This document shows, one piece after another, positions 11,463-22,299 of a stretch of 64,000 bases of DNA. The DNA lies in assembly GCA_025765595.1 (NCBI GenBank), contig JAIVFH010000022.1:124001-188000 (forward strand), in the 5' to 3' direction. The notes beneath the pieces were generated by a model that was not told the origin of the DNA, searched no databases, and saw only the letters and a list, made by a program, of their open reading frames with translations. The stretch comes from Obelidium mucronatum. Its lineage: Eukaryota; Chytridiomycota; Chytridiomycetes; Chytridiales; Chytriomycetaceae. Position 1 is the first letter of the stretch, and every line of letters starts with the position of its first letter. Both the position numbers and the translations under genes were made by a program.

Positions 11463-12409
11463 TCACATTCTGTTCATCTCTCGTGATTTATAACTTGGTG
11501 CGGCAACCGATGCCGTATCAGCAACCAAAAAGGAATCACCACCACCCCTATCCTCAATCACATCGGTAGAATATCGCGGCAGAAATTCTGATTCTGGATT
11601 TGTACAACTGTTTCCTTCTAATCGGATTATTATAAACCAAGGTATCCTTAAGGCGCCAAAGGAATAATTGTCAGGAGAATCCCGCATCGATTCCCAAATA
11701 ACTCCAAGGGGCTGATCTGTTTTTGTAAACAGAAGCAATTCAGATTCTACAAACTTGACATACTGAAGAAGGATGATTAGAATTTACATAGCTGTAAAGT
11801 TGAGAATTGAACTCACCCCTTTCTTAAGATGTGTCAATGCCAAACCAACAACACCAGGAACAACGCCTCCAGCCAGAAGGGACCAAGATATCGTTCCATT
11901 TAAGTCAGTGAAAAGAAGCACAATTATGGCGTATACGCATATTCCCAAAACTCCAAACAATCGGACCACTGACGAGAAATCACGCAGCGTCGGGTACTTT
12001 CTTAGAGCTGTATTGATTTTTTGCATTCGGAGCTGAAATTCAGTCCGTGGAAACTAAAACATAATATAGTTAGTGAACATAATTTTTTTTTCTTGGTTTG
12101 CCGTTGGGAAATTTATGCCAAGGAGAAAGATAGAACTCAAATTACACAGAAACACACCACATGCGATAGGCCTTCTGGCATCAGCTCATCAAAGTATTTT
12201 CCATTTGTGCAAGAATAGTTGATGGCAATCAAGAAGCAGGGTGCAATCGTCACCTCAGCAGATGGACTCAAAGTATTGGTCACATTGCTGCTCTGGCGAA
12301 GCATAGGTGCAGCACTTCCACTGGATGAGGCTCTGGATTCCATTTCGGCACGGTGGAAGTTGTAGGACTGCGATAGGCCATACACACTGATGGTTGGAAA
12401 GAACTGCAT
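11463..12409 (-). CDS. Two-TM LPxY family member 2
   Basis: Three exons. Exon 1 begins MQFFPTISVYGLSQSYNF (an alternative Met lies at 12460) and ends with the family block around KYFDELMPEGLSH. Exon 2 includes MQKINTALRKY, a first TM segment (FGVLGICVYAIIVLLF) and a second rich in Gly/Val (LLAGGVVPGVVGLALTHL). Exon 3 contains ESMRDSP, IPWFIIIR, the LPxY motif EFLPRYS, an acidic spacer and the terminal APSYKSREMNRM. It retains an intact tail, which identifies the ancestral tail of member 1. Expected topology: both termini cytosolic, with the C-terminal domain and motifs in the cytosol. Function unknown; WW-domain binding is inferred from the motif only. Confidence 0.7.
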
Positions 12410-12709
12410 TCTCTGAACAATAACAAAAACGGAAGGGTAAAAAAAGAAGGCGTGAAGCATTTAGTATTAACTCAACTCACATGAAGATTGAAGGGTAAAT
12501 GAGTAGGATTCTTGTCTATATAAGGTCTTTTAGCGGGCTGGAACAAGCTTTGACAGTTGTTTTCTGCTCTTTTTTAATTGGAAAAACTTCAAACCTTGCG
12601 TCTTCAAAAATGGTCAATTATCTAAGATCTTGGCGCAATCGGAGCTTGGATTTCAGCGGCTTATTGTAAACGCCGACTATTATTATATATTTGTAAGAAA
12701 CGTTTAACT

Positions 12710-13616
12710 TTAAACTCTTGATTTGTAACTCGGCGCGCGTGTTGAATCATTTTCAACCGAGGCAACCAAGAATTCCAGCGTATCATCCCCGTCATGTACA
12801 TCCGCAGAGTAGCAGGGCAGAAACTCTGAATCTTCACAACCAGCACCATCCCGAGCGCGCACATACTCGTCACTTCGACGAGCTCTTCGAATGATTAAAT
12901 CCCATGGAGTTTTGGCAATCTCAAAATCAATGTGGTACATTGAGTTGGTCGCTTCTACATTACGAACAGATTCCCATTCCAGTCCAATCATTTTATCGAG
13001 CTCCGTGAATCTTTTCATTTCAGACTCAATAAAGTTACAGTACTGTAGCATAGAAATAATGTAGTAAGAGTTTTTAAGGACAGGCTGGAAGTTAAACTCT
13101 CAACTCTTTTCTTGCAATATGTGATCAATACGACTGCAACGCCAATAGCAGCACCACCAGCAATAAGACCCCATGCGTGCATTGCATTACCCCCAAAGAT
13201 AATAACAATGACGATACTGTAGAGGGTGAGCATGATAAAGATGAACAGCCGAATGATTGGGGAGTAGTCCCGTATCGATATATATTTCCGTAGAGCTTGG
13301 TTTATTCCTTGCATTCTGGCGTGGAATTCTGGGGCTGGGATCTGGTGACATCGTTAGGCCTTGACACTTCACTACAACAAAGAATTCGCTATACATAGTG
13401 AATGAGGTCTTCAGGAAGATCCTGGGTAAAGAATTTTCCATCCGGACAGTTATAGTCGATGGTAATAGAGACAGTCAAGTCTGGTGATGGAACTGTTGTC
13501 GGTTCAAGGCTGGCGGTTTCTTGCAGAATCGTTGTCGCAGTCGACGGCGTTCTGGCGTCCAGCGTACTTCGATAAGCGGTTTGGTATGTGTCTGATAGGA
13601 CATACAGTTCCATCAT
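12710..13616 (-). CDS. Two-TM LPxY family member 3
   Basis: Exon 1 runs from MMELYVLSDTYQTAYR to the family block KFFTQDLPEDLIHYV. Exon 2 (MQGINQALRKYISIRDYSP) has two TM segments, one around LFIFIMLTLYSIVIVIIF and one in GLIAGGAAIGVAVVLITY. Exon 3 carries MIGLEWESV, TPWDLIIRR, the LPxY motif EFLPCYS and the terminal APSYKSRV at 12710. It resembles member 2 more than the others, particularly in exon 2 (NQALRKYxSIRDYS versus NTALRKYPTLRDFS), indicating a local duplication. Confidence 0.7.
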
Positions 13617-13987
13617 TTTGGTTGAAGGACGACGGTTAAGCAGCGATTGTTTGGTCTACAGTTAAGGGGTCAACGCATTAGGCCGGCTCTCGGGCTCCAT
13701 GAAATATGATACATCCTCTTCGAGAGATGTCTCAGATCAAAGTAAACCGACCTTTTTTTCTTCTTAAACGAACGAGATTAAACTTGGATTAGATGGAGAT
13801 CTTGTGAATTTGCCAAGGTTCATCAACTGTACAAAACAGTAACAGACTCACAAAACCGTAACGTACACGTAGAGTGTAATTGCTCTCTTCATCCAGCGGA
13901 AATGGCTTTGAAACTATATAAGACTATATACCTTTGACAGTAATAACTCTATTGTTTCACATCTAATATTAATAAATACAGCCCATC

Positions 13988-14882
13988 TTAAACAGTCGAT
14001 TTGTAACTCGGCAAGCGGGGGCGAGTGGAGACGAAGTCAAACATATCTTCCTCTTGACTCTCTGCGACCAACACATATCTGTCCGAGTAAGCGGGAAGAA
14101 ATTCGAGCTCCAAGTTGGACCCATCTTTTGTAACATGGCGAATGGATATTCTCCGACAGAAGGGGAGCATTCGATAGTGGAAAAAGGGTTGGTGTCCTCC
14201 AGATAATCGCCACAAAAGTCTGATTGAATGATCTTCCTGATTATATGCTTTCAAGAGACGGATAATCGATCTTTCAGACTGTACAATGTATTTCAAATGT
14301 TAGTTTCACAATTTTAAAACGTGTGACTGAATAACAGGTGTCACCTTTCGTTTGACGGACGTTAACAGTGCGATACCCAACGCCAATGTCCAAATCGCAG
14401 ATAATCCAAGTGAAATGACCAGGGAGTCACAAGCGAAAGCAAACAGACAAAGGGAGAGACCCGCAGCAAATAGAGCACATAAAAGTCGAATTAAAGGACC
14501 GCATTCTGACTGGATTTGGCGTTCTTTTAAAACACTGTTCAAGTCATGAATTCTGTCTGCAAAGAGTTGGCTTGAGATCTAAAGAGGAAGTTTGAGAACA
14601 CCAACGCACACAACCTATCAAAACACCAACCAATCCTTCCATCGATGAAGGCAAAAGCTCATCGAATAAAAGAGTACCGACACTGTCTTGTGGCTTTAAC
14701 AGCAAGTCTGCAATAAGGCATGAGGAGTAACCCCTGCGGCTGGGCATGGTAGTTGCTGCGGCGGCAATATCCACTACACAAGCCTCTGTAGGAGCCTCGT
14801 TGGCCGTAAGAATATTGCCATCTTCAGCACTTTCTGCATGGCTTCCGGCAGCAGAATCAGCGACAAGGAAGTTGCTTGTCAT
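13988..14882 (-). CDS. Two-TM LPxY family member 4
   Basis: The start is taken as MTSNFLVADSAAGSHAES at 14882, just downstream of a poly-T/A tract; the longer frame through the Lys run to 14954 is less likely. Exon 1 ends LLFDELLPSSMEGLV. Exon 2 (ISSQLFADRIHDLNSVLKE) has TM segments around LLCALFAAGLSLCLFAFA and SAIWTLALGIALL. Exon 3 has NQEDHSIRLLWRL, RRISIRHV, EFLPAYSDRY and terminal RLPSYKSTV. The tail motif is LPSY rather than PPSY, so this member has two LPxY motifs. Confidence 0.7.
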
Positions 14883-15041
14883 ATTTCTTTTTTTTTTTTT
14901 TTCGCGCTTGTTTTCCACAAATTGACAAAAAAACGAGTGGTCACTTGCTGACAATTATTAAAAGATTGGGTGAATATTGGTTTTAACTATGTACTATTTA
15001 TTTACTTAATGCTGGGAAGGTATGTTGGGAAAAAAGAGACT

Positions 15042-15999
15042 CTACGCAAGGGTATCGTAACTGGGGAGTTCCGCAAGACCGCCCTCTAGACTGGCAGCCA
15101 AACGAGAATATGCAGGTAGATATTCTTCTTCCTCGTTAGCTCCTCCTTTCATCACATGTTGAATCTGAATCAGCCTTGCAAATGGAATGGGTCGCAATGA
15201 AATGAACACTAGATTTCCGTAAGGCACAAGCCGCCACACTAGCCGGATCGCTTCATCTTCTTGATTAAAGCCGATAAGCTGTGTGGTTATCTCTTTTTCA
15301 AACTGAACAGGTTCTAGTTAATTAACAGTACAGTCCGTCGACGAATCCCATACCTTGTGTCTAGCCATAGCAGCCTCTGAAACAATAACCATGAAAACCA
15401 ACGAGATACAAAACGTCACCAGAATACACATTAAACTGTCGGATAGAAGTTGAACAGCCAGGTTCACTGAAAAGACAAGAATCAAAGTAAGCAATCGCAT
15501 TAGAGGTCCGCGATCTTTGCAGTCTTTGAATTCTTTGAGAGAATCATTAAGCTGCTGTATTCTACTCGAAAAGACCTGACTTGCAATCTTTTGAAAAGTT
15601 GGGGCGCATATATATGGTAAGAAAGTGTAATTACAAATTTGTGAAGGGAACCTGTTTGACACCAACCAGCCCCTCGATATCCCGCGGCATTTCGGGAGAT
15701 AAGAAGCGCCCTTCTTGTTGCGATAGATTCAGTTTGACCAATCCAACTGTGGATACGATTGGCGCAATAGGTTCGTTTTCGGTAACGAGAGGCTCAGCAA
15801 TTAGTTGAACTTCGGTCGCATTAGTAACTGGTCCAGACTCAGAGACAGCTTGCAGCAAGGCATCGCTTTCGCTGCCATACTCCAGTTCTGTTTCTTCACT
15901 GGGAATTGTGATCGTTGCAGAGGAAAGAGCGGTTTCACTGTTCATTTCGAGTAAATGATTTTTGCTGAGTTGGTTTTTTTGTTTGGTGGCACTGGACAA
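15042..15999 (-). CDS. Two-TM LPxY family member 5
   Basis: Start candidates are 15999 (MSSATKQKNQ) and 15945 (MNSETALSSA). The N-terminal region is acidic/Ser-rich and ends in the family block RFLSPEMPRDIEGLV. Exon 2 begins FQKIASQVFSSRIQQLND and spans two TM segments (LTLILVFSVNLAVQLL and CILVTFCISLVFMVIV). Exon 3 contains NQEDEAIRLVWRL, FARLIQIQHV, EYLPAYSRL and the terminal ELPSYDTLA. The spacer between the two Tyr motifs is among the shortest in the family. Lys of the usual PSYKS tail is replaced by Asp. Confidence 0.7.
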
Positions 16000-16342
16000 T
16001 CAGATCATTAACAGTTTTCATTTCCGCATACGAGTTGTTACAAGTTTCAGCCAAGCAATGATATTTATAAGTGCATCTATTCGTCGGCGATATACCCTAC
16101 CAAGTAACCCGATGTTAAGGACAGAAGACACAGATTATCTGAGACTGATGATTCGATCATTTCGATCTTCTCAAGTCTTAATGATAATTGAATTGTGAAC
16201 AAATTAAACGGAAATTGGATTCGCGATTGAACAACTCAAGCTTGCCGCCATCAGTGAATTTTTAAAGCAAACAGTTCGGCGACAGTGAACCGAGTTTGTT
16301 ATCACAAATATACAAGGGACCTTTATTTTAATCTTCCACAGT

Positions 16343-17415
16343 TTATGCCATTGACCTATAGCTGGGTACCCGTGGAACAACTGCCGGAGAAGCAGCACCG
16401 CCTGTACCTTCAGCTGTGCTTCCAGCAGCAACAAACCAATTCATTAAATCGAACCGTTCAGTATACGCCGGCAGAAACTCTTCAACTCCGCCCTTATTCG
16501 TATGACGTACAAGCACGGACCGCGCATACGGAATCGGTTTGAAATAAAACACGTTACGCATTTCGTTTACAGTTGAGTTCAATTTCCAAATGAGCTTGAT
16601 TGTTTCATCTTCTTGGTTGAATACTTTGAGCTGATCGTTTATGAATACCTCAAACTGAAATAATATTCGTTTTTGTGAGTTGACTCAGTTTAATGTCGAT
16701 TGAAGTCAAACAAAAAAAGGGGTTATATTACCTTCTTGGGGCGGAATGTGAGAATGTTAACTGCAACTTGAAATGACAGTGCAGCAATGCATACAAATAC
16801 TTGTACGGTTATATCGTCTGCAATCGTCATGAGGCCGGCTGAAGCGCCCAACAAAACAATCAGCGACGCAAGGCGGATCATTGGCCCCAAGTCCATCGGA
16901 ACAGACAGCGTTTTGAAACCTTCATTAAGCTTTTGTAATCGGCTTGCGTACACTTGATTCGATATCTGTTTTATTGTGGGGTGGGGTGGTGGAGGGGGGG
17001 CGATGAAGGGAAAAGATGAGTAGTTCGCAGACACTCAATTGAATGTTTTAAATCTTACCAGACCCTCAAGCCCTACTGGCATAAGGTCGTCTGAGTCTGC
17101 GGCCTGATAGAGGCTGAGTTCAAGCTGGGCAACGATGGAGTTTATTGGCGCTGAAGTGGAAGAGTCATCATGAAGGGTTGCCTGGTCACTCAGTTGAGAC
17201 TGTTGTGATGGGCTTTGGACTTCAGGGATATTGAGGACATGAGAGCTGGGAATCGCAATGGTCAATCCATACGCATGCTTTTCAGAAGTGGTGGTGGCTG
17301 AAGGGGCACTGGAGGGCAACGGAGTCACTTGAGATGTTTCGGCATTGACTGCCAGTACTGGCTCAGGCTGAGGATCAGCTGAGTTAGAAGGGAGTCTAAG
17401 GCTGGGCAACTTCAT
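16343..17415 (-). CDS. Two-TM LPxY family member 6
   Basis: Exon 1 starts MKLPSLRLPSNSADPQPEP and is Pro/Ser/Thr-rich, ending LMPVGLEGLV. Exon 2 begins IKQISNQVYASRLQKLNEGF and has TM segments near LASLIVLLGASAGLM and VFVCIAALSFQVAVNIL. Exon 3 holds NQEDETIKLIWKL, ARSVLVRHTN, EFLPAYTERF, a Gly/Ala-rich spacer and the terminal VPSYRSMA at 16343. Members 4, 5 and 6 share the NQED(x)xI(R/K)L(x)W(R/K)L pattern and form one subgroup. The peroxidase gene follows on the opposite strand. Confidence 0.7.
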
Positions 17416-17776
17416 AGTTGGTAATGGTGCTTGATGGTGAGTCTTTTTTGGTCGGTTCTGTTATCAAAGTTGCAAGGGGGCACGATTTTTTCTTTGCTGC
17501 TTTATAACCAAACTGACTGAAAATTCTGTCGTTTGCATCATATCAGGGTGGCTTGTTTCAGGAGTCGAATCTTTCACGTGGAAACGAACATGGCCATATA
17601 AAAGTAAACAGCATGGGAAGGGTTGACACTGAAACTCTGACTGAACCTTTGTTGCAACAGTTGCCAACAGTTGAACTTTTTGCTTTACTATTGAGTTATC
17701 TCTTGAGAAGGGCGTATGTGAACATAAGTCATTGTAATCACAAAAACGAAAGGAAAAAAAACGCCAGAAAGTAATA

Positions 17777-18704
17777 ATGACCACTGTCAATCGTTCCAAA
17801 TCAGGCGCCAAAGTCGGAGAATACAAAAAACCAGGCGCGGACGATGTGCGTGGACCATGTCCGGCGGTCAATAGTTTAGCAAACCACGGATATCTGTAAG
17901 TGCAAGACTCCAAAGTCAGCGAAGCAATACAGTAATCAATCAACTCTTGAAAATTACAAAGTCCAAGAGATGGAAAGTACATCACCAAAGAACTCCTCAT
18001 GGACGCGTTGCAGAATCAGTATCACTTATCCCAAAGAATCGCGTTTGTGTATGGTCATTCCTTTGTTCTCCCCATGAACAACCATCCTGACAAAGCCAAC
18101 AAACAATTATCAGTCTCGCAACAACAGTTCTTGATCCCGAAAATCCTCTTGGTGTCCGTCCTTCTGGTCAAGAAAAGGAAGACGTTGCAACAGGGAAATC
18201 AGTCCCATACATCCACCTGAATCAACTCAACACACACAACAGAATGGAACATGATGTCTCCATGTTCCATCTCGATGCATATCAAGGCGATCATACGGTC
18301 CCACAAAAACAGATGGTTGAGAACTTTATTGCCGAATCTCAGGATGGAGTTTGGTTGACTTGGAAGGATATCGCGAGATACAAGGCAAAGAGATACCACG
18401 AAACGAAAAAGAAGAATCCAGATATGGTTTATACTGTTCGTCAGATGTTTACTTCATGGGCGGAGGCCGCGGTTATCATGCTGGTTTTGGGAGGAACTGG
18501 TAAGCATCAAACTTAAAAATCAGTATTATATACAACCAAGAATTTCAATCAGCCAAAAATCCTCGCGTTCCAATCTCGTATGTCCGCGACTTTGTCCTTG
18601 AGGAAAAGCTCCCAGAAGGCTGGAAAAAGCCTGAAGCCGAAGTTGACAGAAACGCAAACATTTGGCTCATGGCGAAGATGTTCTTTTATTCTTTGTGGTT
18701 CTAA
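17777..18704 (+). CDS. Heme-thiolate peroxidase (chloroperoxidase, peroxidase family 2)
   Basis: Fungal heme-thiolate peroxidases use a Cys-ligated heme to halogenate or oxygenate substrates. Exon 1 (ATG at 17777) ends 17895 and includes the signature DVRGPCPAVNSLANHGYL, whose PCP Cys is the proximal heme ligand. Exon 2 continues PRDGKYITKELLMDALQN. A later exon has NRMEHDVSMFHLDAYQGD, matching the distal EHD-(S) region with the acid-base Glu. The last exon ends MAKMFFYSLWF at 18704. Introns are about 45-55 nt. No signal peptide is visible at the N-terminus. It is the only plus-strand gene inside the minus-strand array, so it either predates the array's expansion or was inserted. Confidence 0.85.
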
Positions 18705-18794
18705 TTCTTCTCTTTGCTTATATGATTTCTCACATTGGAGGGTTCCCATATGCAAAACTATTTATTTAATTAGCCTTCATTTTTTTAAAACTGC

Positions 18795-19897
18795 TCATGA
18801 CATCAAAAACGACTTGTAACTTGGTGGTCGAGACACTTGGGTAATACTCCTGTTATTTCCATCTAGATTTAATGGGATCGTCACAGAGTGGGTAGCTGAA
18901 GGGTTGGGCGGCGCGTTCAACCAAATACTCTCGCGCGACGCCAACAGAAGCCCACTTTGACCGCCCATAGAAGGTGCATATGCTGGAAGAAATTGGGCTT
19001 CCGCTCCTTGCTTATTGATATACGTAACAATGATTCTCCACGGAACTTCTGATGCTTTCTTCGACCAATCGCAAGTGAACATTGGTTGCTCGTGGTTTCG
19101 CAAGGACGACCAAATCAGCTGAATAGAATCGTCTTGCAGTGTAAAAGATTCAAGCTCTGCTTCGATAAATCGCTCATACTACAATATTTAGTGATATTAG
19201 TAAACAGAAGGAGTAATTTGAAATCACAAAAGTGATTACCCCAGGCTTATAGTAGGTATACATCAAGGCGCCAAACATGATCCCTAAACCGGCAAACGAA
19301 ACACACCAAAGAAGAATAGCCGAAAACTGGCTGGCCAACAGGACAAAGAGAATGCTGAAAATAATGAAACAGATGAAAATGGTTGTACGTGCTGGAGACA
19401 TGAAGTCCTTTAGGGTACTGAATTGAGATAGCCGTTTGTTGATTGCTTTGATGCGCGAGGTGTAGACAAAGTTGGGTATCTGTTCAGTGTTGGGTTAAGC
19501 AAAACTGCGTCATCCTCATCCTAGGCAGCGACAAGCGACATACCAATCCTTCCATTTCCACTGGCATTTCTTCATCAAAGAACTCGTTGCTCTCGTGGTT
19601 GTATCTCAAGTGGAGGGAGGCCACTATTGACGGCGTGGTCACTTCGACGCTTGCAATCGAAGGCGCTTCATTGACAAACACTGGGCGGATCGTTCTAGTC
19701 TGGAAGTCTTCGTCCGGCAGGAAACTGAGGGGCGAGCCAGGCGGGTGTCCCAGCAGGGGTCTTGCTACGGGATCCTCCGCAATGCCAACAGTGTGCAGCT
19801 CCATTGCCTCGGCATGCGACCGCAGCAGATTTGCTCGGCTGCTGCTTTCGTGCAGCGATCGGTCCAGCGATGAATGCTCGCTGGTCGGTGAACTCAT
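18795..19897 (-). CDS. Two-TM LPxY/PPxY family member 7
   Basis: Exon 1 starts MSSPTSEHSSLDRSLHESS and ends with FFDEEMPVEMEGLV. Exon 2 begins IPNFVYTSRIKAINKRL and has TM segments around IFICFIIFSILFVLLA and LLWCVSFAGLGIMFGALM. Exon 3 begins YERFIEAELESFTLQDD and holds VPWRIIVTY, AQFLPAYAPS, a long Ser/Asn spacer and the terminal PPSYKSFLMS. This is a canonical PPxY tail, shared with members 8-10 and absent from members 1-6. Confidence 0.72.
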
Positions 19898-19950
19898 TTC
19901 TTTATTTTTTCGGTTTCAAATTTCCCCTTTGCCGCACAACAGTTCACGAA

Positions 19951-20912
19951 TCAACTCCGTAACACAAAAGAGCGGTAGCTCGGAGGTTTTCCTCCTGAAT
20001 GCGGAATAGTGATTGAATCCACATCAAGGTCGATAGCAACAGAGTGCTCCTGTGAATACGCTGGCAGAAATTCAACTTCCTCCTGTTCTTTGCGAATGTG
20101 CTGCACGACAATTATCCAATCAACTTGAATTCCGACATCTTTCCAATCATAGACAAATACAGGTAAATTAGTTGCGACAGGTAGAAGTTTCCAGTGAAGA
20201 TGGACGTTGGCGTCTACTTCATTGAAAGCCTGAACTTGTTTCAACAGGAACTTATTGACTGCCTGTGGAATAAATTGAGTCAATACTGCTGTATAAACTT
20301 AGGAGAATGGCAATGTACCCCGGTATGGAAGAAGTAGGTCGCGATGATAACCATGCAAATCAAGGCGATCCCAAAAGACCACCAGATGAGAGCTACAATT
20401 TTTGCTCCAAGGAAAACGGGTACGAGGCCGCCAAATACGTAGAAATGAAGAATAGCAGATCGAATCACTGGTGTGTAATCCTTTAATGTTTTGAATTGCG
20501 CTAACTCGTGGTTGATGTGCTGCATTCGAGTAAAGAATACGTGGGTGGGTATTGTTCCGTGAAGTGCCTCAGGCATTACTTCTTGGAAGAGTTTTCCCTG
20601 AAAGTTATCATATCGAATCTGGAACTGGCATGTTGTCCGTGAAATGGGATCTCTATTCGCTGAAGGTCTGTTATTCGGTGAAGATATGCTTGATTGATGA
20701 CGAGTTTCTGCGGTTTCGATGATGGTGACAGGTTCGGGATCCGGTTCAAAACGAAAAGCCTCGCGGAGAATCGTTAAGCGGACGCGGTCATTATTGCCAG
20801 TTGTTGGGTCATGTCCATCTCTATCAGATGGTTCTTGAGCTGGAGTAAGTAGTTCTGAAGGAGAAAGCACGGGAGCAATAACTTGATTGTAGCTTGGAGG
20901 AACCATCAACAA
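19951..20912 (-). CDS. Two-TM LPxY/PPxY family member 8 (first intron absent)
   Basis: A single uninterrupted frame from MLMVPPSYNQVIAPV covers what are exons 1 and 2 in the other members: the block FQEVMPEALHG reads straight into TIPTHVFFTRMQHINHEL, so the first intron has been lost. TM segments lie around FYVFGGLVPVFLGAK and SFGIALICMVIIATYF. The last exon starts near AVNKFLLKQVQAFNEVD and has VDWIIVVQH, EFLPAYSQEH and the terminal PPSYRSFVLRS. An additional PPSY motif is present at residues 5-8, so this member has PPxY at both ends plus LPxY. Confidence 0.72.
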
Positions 20913-21127
20913 AAACTGCTCAACTTTAATTGAATGCTGAGAAGAAAGTTTGGTGAATGTTTTTCCTTATGTAACAGGGCTGTTGGCTGCTGCAAGGTTT
21001 GTTTGTCAGAGTTCGAAATGTGTAAAAAGTGTTCAAACAACTTGCAGTTACAAAAGCTGCACGAGCCCAAAGATATCATTAAATTTCATAATGAGCATAC
21101 AAAATGGCAATGCAGTGTTATTCCTTC

Positions 21128-22045
21128 TCAGACAGCGGTAGACATATAGCTCGGCGGCCGTCCATCAACAACAATAAATTCTGAATCTTCCGCATGTATT
21201 GATGCCACATATTCCTCCTCGTTCACGGATATTCCAGTATACGCAGGCAAAAATTGCACATCGTCCTCTTCACCCTCCTTGACGGACTTTTGCACAATGA
21301 TTCGCCACGGAACTTCCAATCCAAGATCCTCCAGCCTCCACGCAAATCGGGGAAGCGTATACTGGCAGTATCTAGGCAAAAGAATCCACTTCAATTTCAG
21401 AAACTCGTCTTCGGACGAATATGTTGTGATTTCTGCTAAGAGCAGCTTTTCAAGTGACTTTGGATGGAATAACAAAGTTAGCTACAACACGCAACATGTG
21501 TCAAAAATAGAGAGAAAGAACTCACCCCTTGTATACAATATGTGGTCATGATTGCACCAAATAGGATTCCAACTCCGACAGTCCACCAAACGAGGGCATA
21601 TGCCTTTCCCACTGAGCCCGAAATAAAAACTGGGACAGCACCGCCAATGAGGTAAATAATTACGTAAAGAGATCGCAGAGCAGGGCCATAATCTTTTGTA
21701 GTTCGCAGCTTAGAAATGGAATTATTCAACCGTTGCATCCGTGTATGAAATAGTGCGTTTGGAATCTATCGAACGTAATGATTTCAAGAAGAAACTCCGT
21801 CAACTGACACACAAAGACAAGCCTGGTATTGCACCAGTGTTCTGACTTACAATTCCATCAAGAGTGCTGGGCATTACTTCTGAGAAGTACTCTTTTGACA
21901 TGTTGTGCCGCATAAGAAAATCACATAGCACTTTGGTTGAAGTACGAATTTGTCTATGTGGATTCTCGGATTCAGCTATTGTTATGGCAACTGAATCTCC
22001 ATTTTCTGACACTTGCGGCAATGGTTGTACTTCAGGGTGGGGCAT
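21128..22045 (-). CDS. Two-TM LPxY/PPxY family member 9
   Basis: The start is taken at MPHPEVQPLPQVSENGD; the frame is open upstream to 22171. Exon 1 ends YFSEVMPSTLDGI. Exon 2 begins IPNALFHTRMQRLNNSI and has TM segments near YVIIYLIGGAVPVFI and LVWWTVGVGILFGAIM. Exon 3 contains SSEDEFLKLKWILL, VPWRIIVQK, QFLPAYTGIS, an acidic spacer and the terminal PPSYMSTAV. Its exon 2 is most similar to member 8 (GGxVPVF, (I/V)WW(S/T)xGxx), which places 8 and 9 in one subgroup. Confidence 0.7.
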
Positions 22046-22299
22046 GAGATGGTAGATGAGATGGAATTGATTTTTTTTCGGAGCCTTGTTGCATTCAGAA
22101 ACAGCACATGACGCCGAAAAGCTTTCTGCGGCCGGTGGCACGTTGCGAACCCTGCCGTGACATTTGCACACGCAAAGGGTTCAAATTTGTAGTGAAGTTC
22201 AAGTGAAACACAAAAAGTGTACGATTGCTAACTAATATAATTTACATTAAAAAAAGACACTATAAAAAATGATGATGGTGAGAAAGGGAAAATGACATC

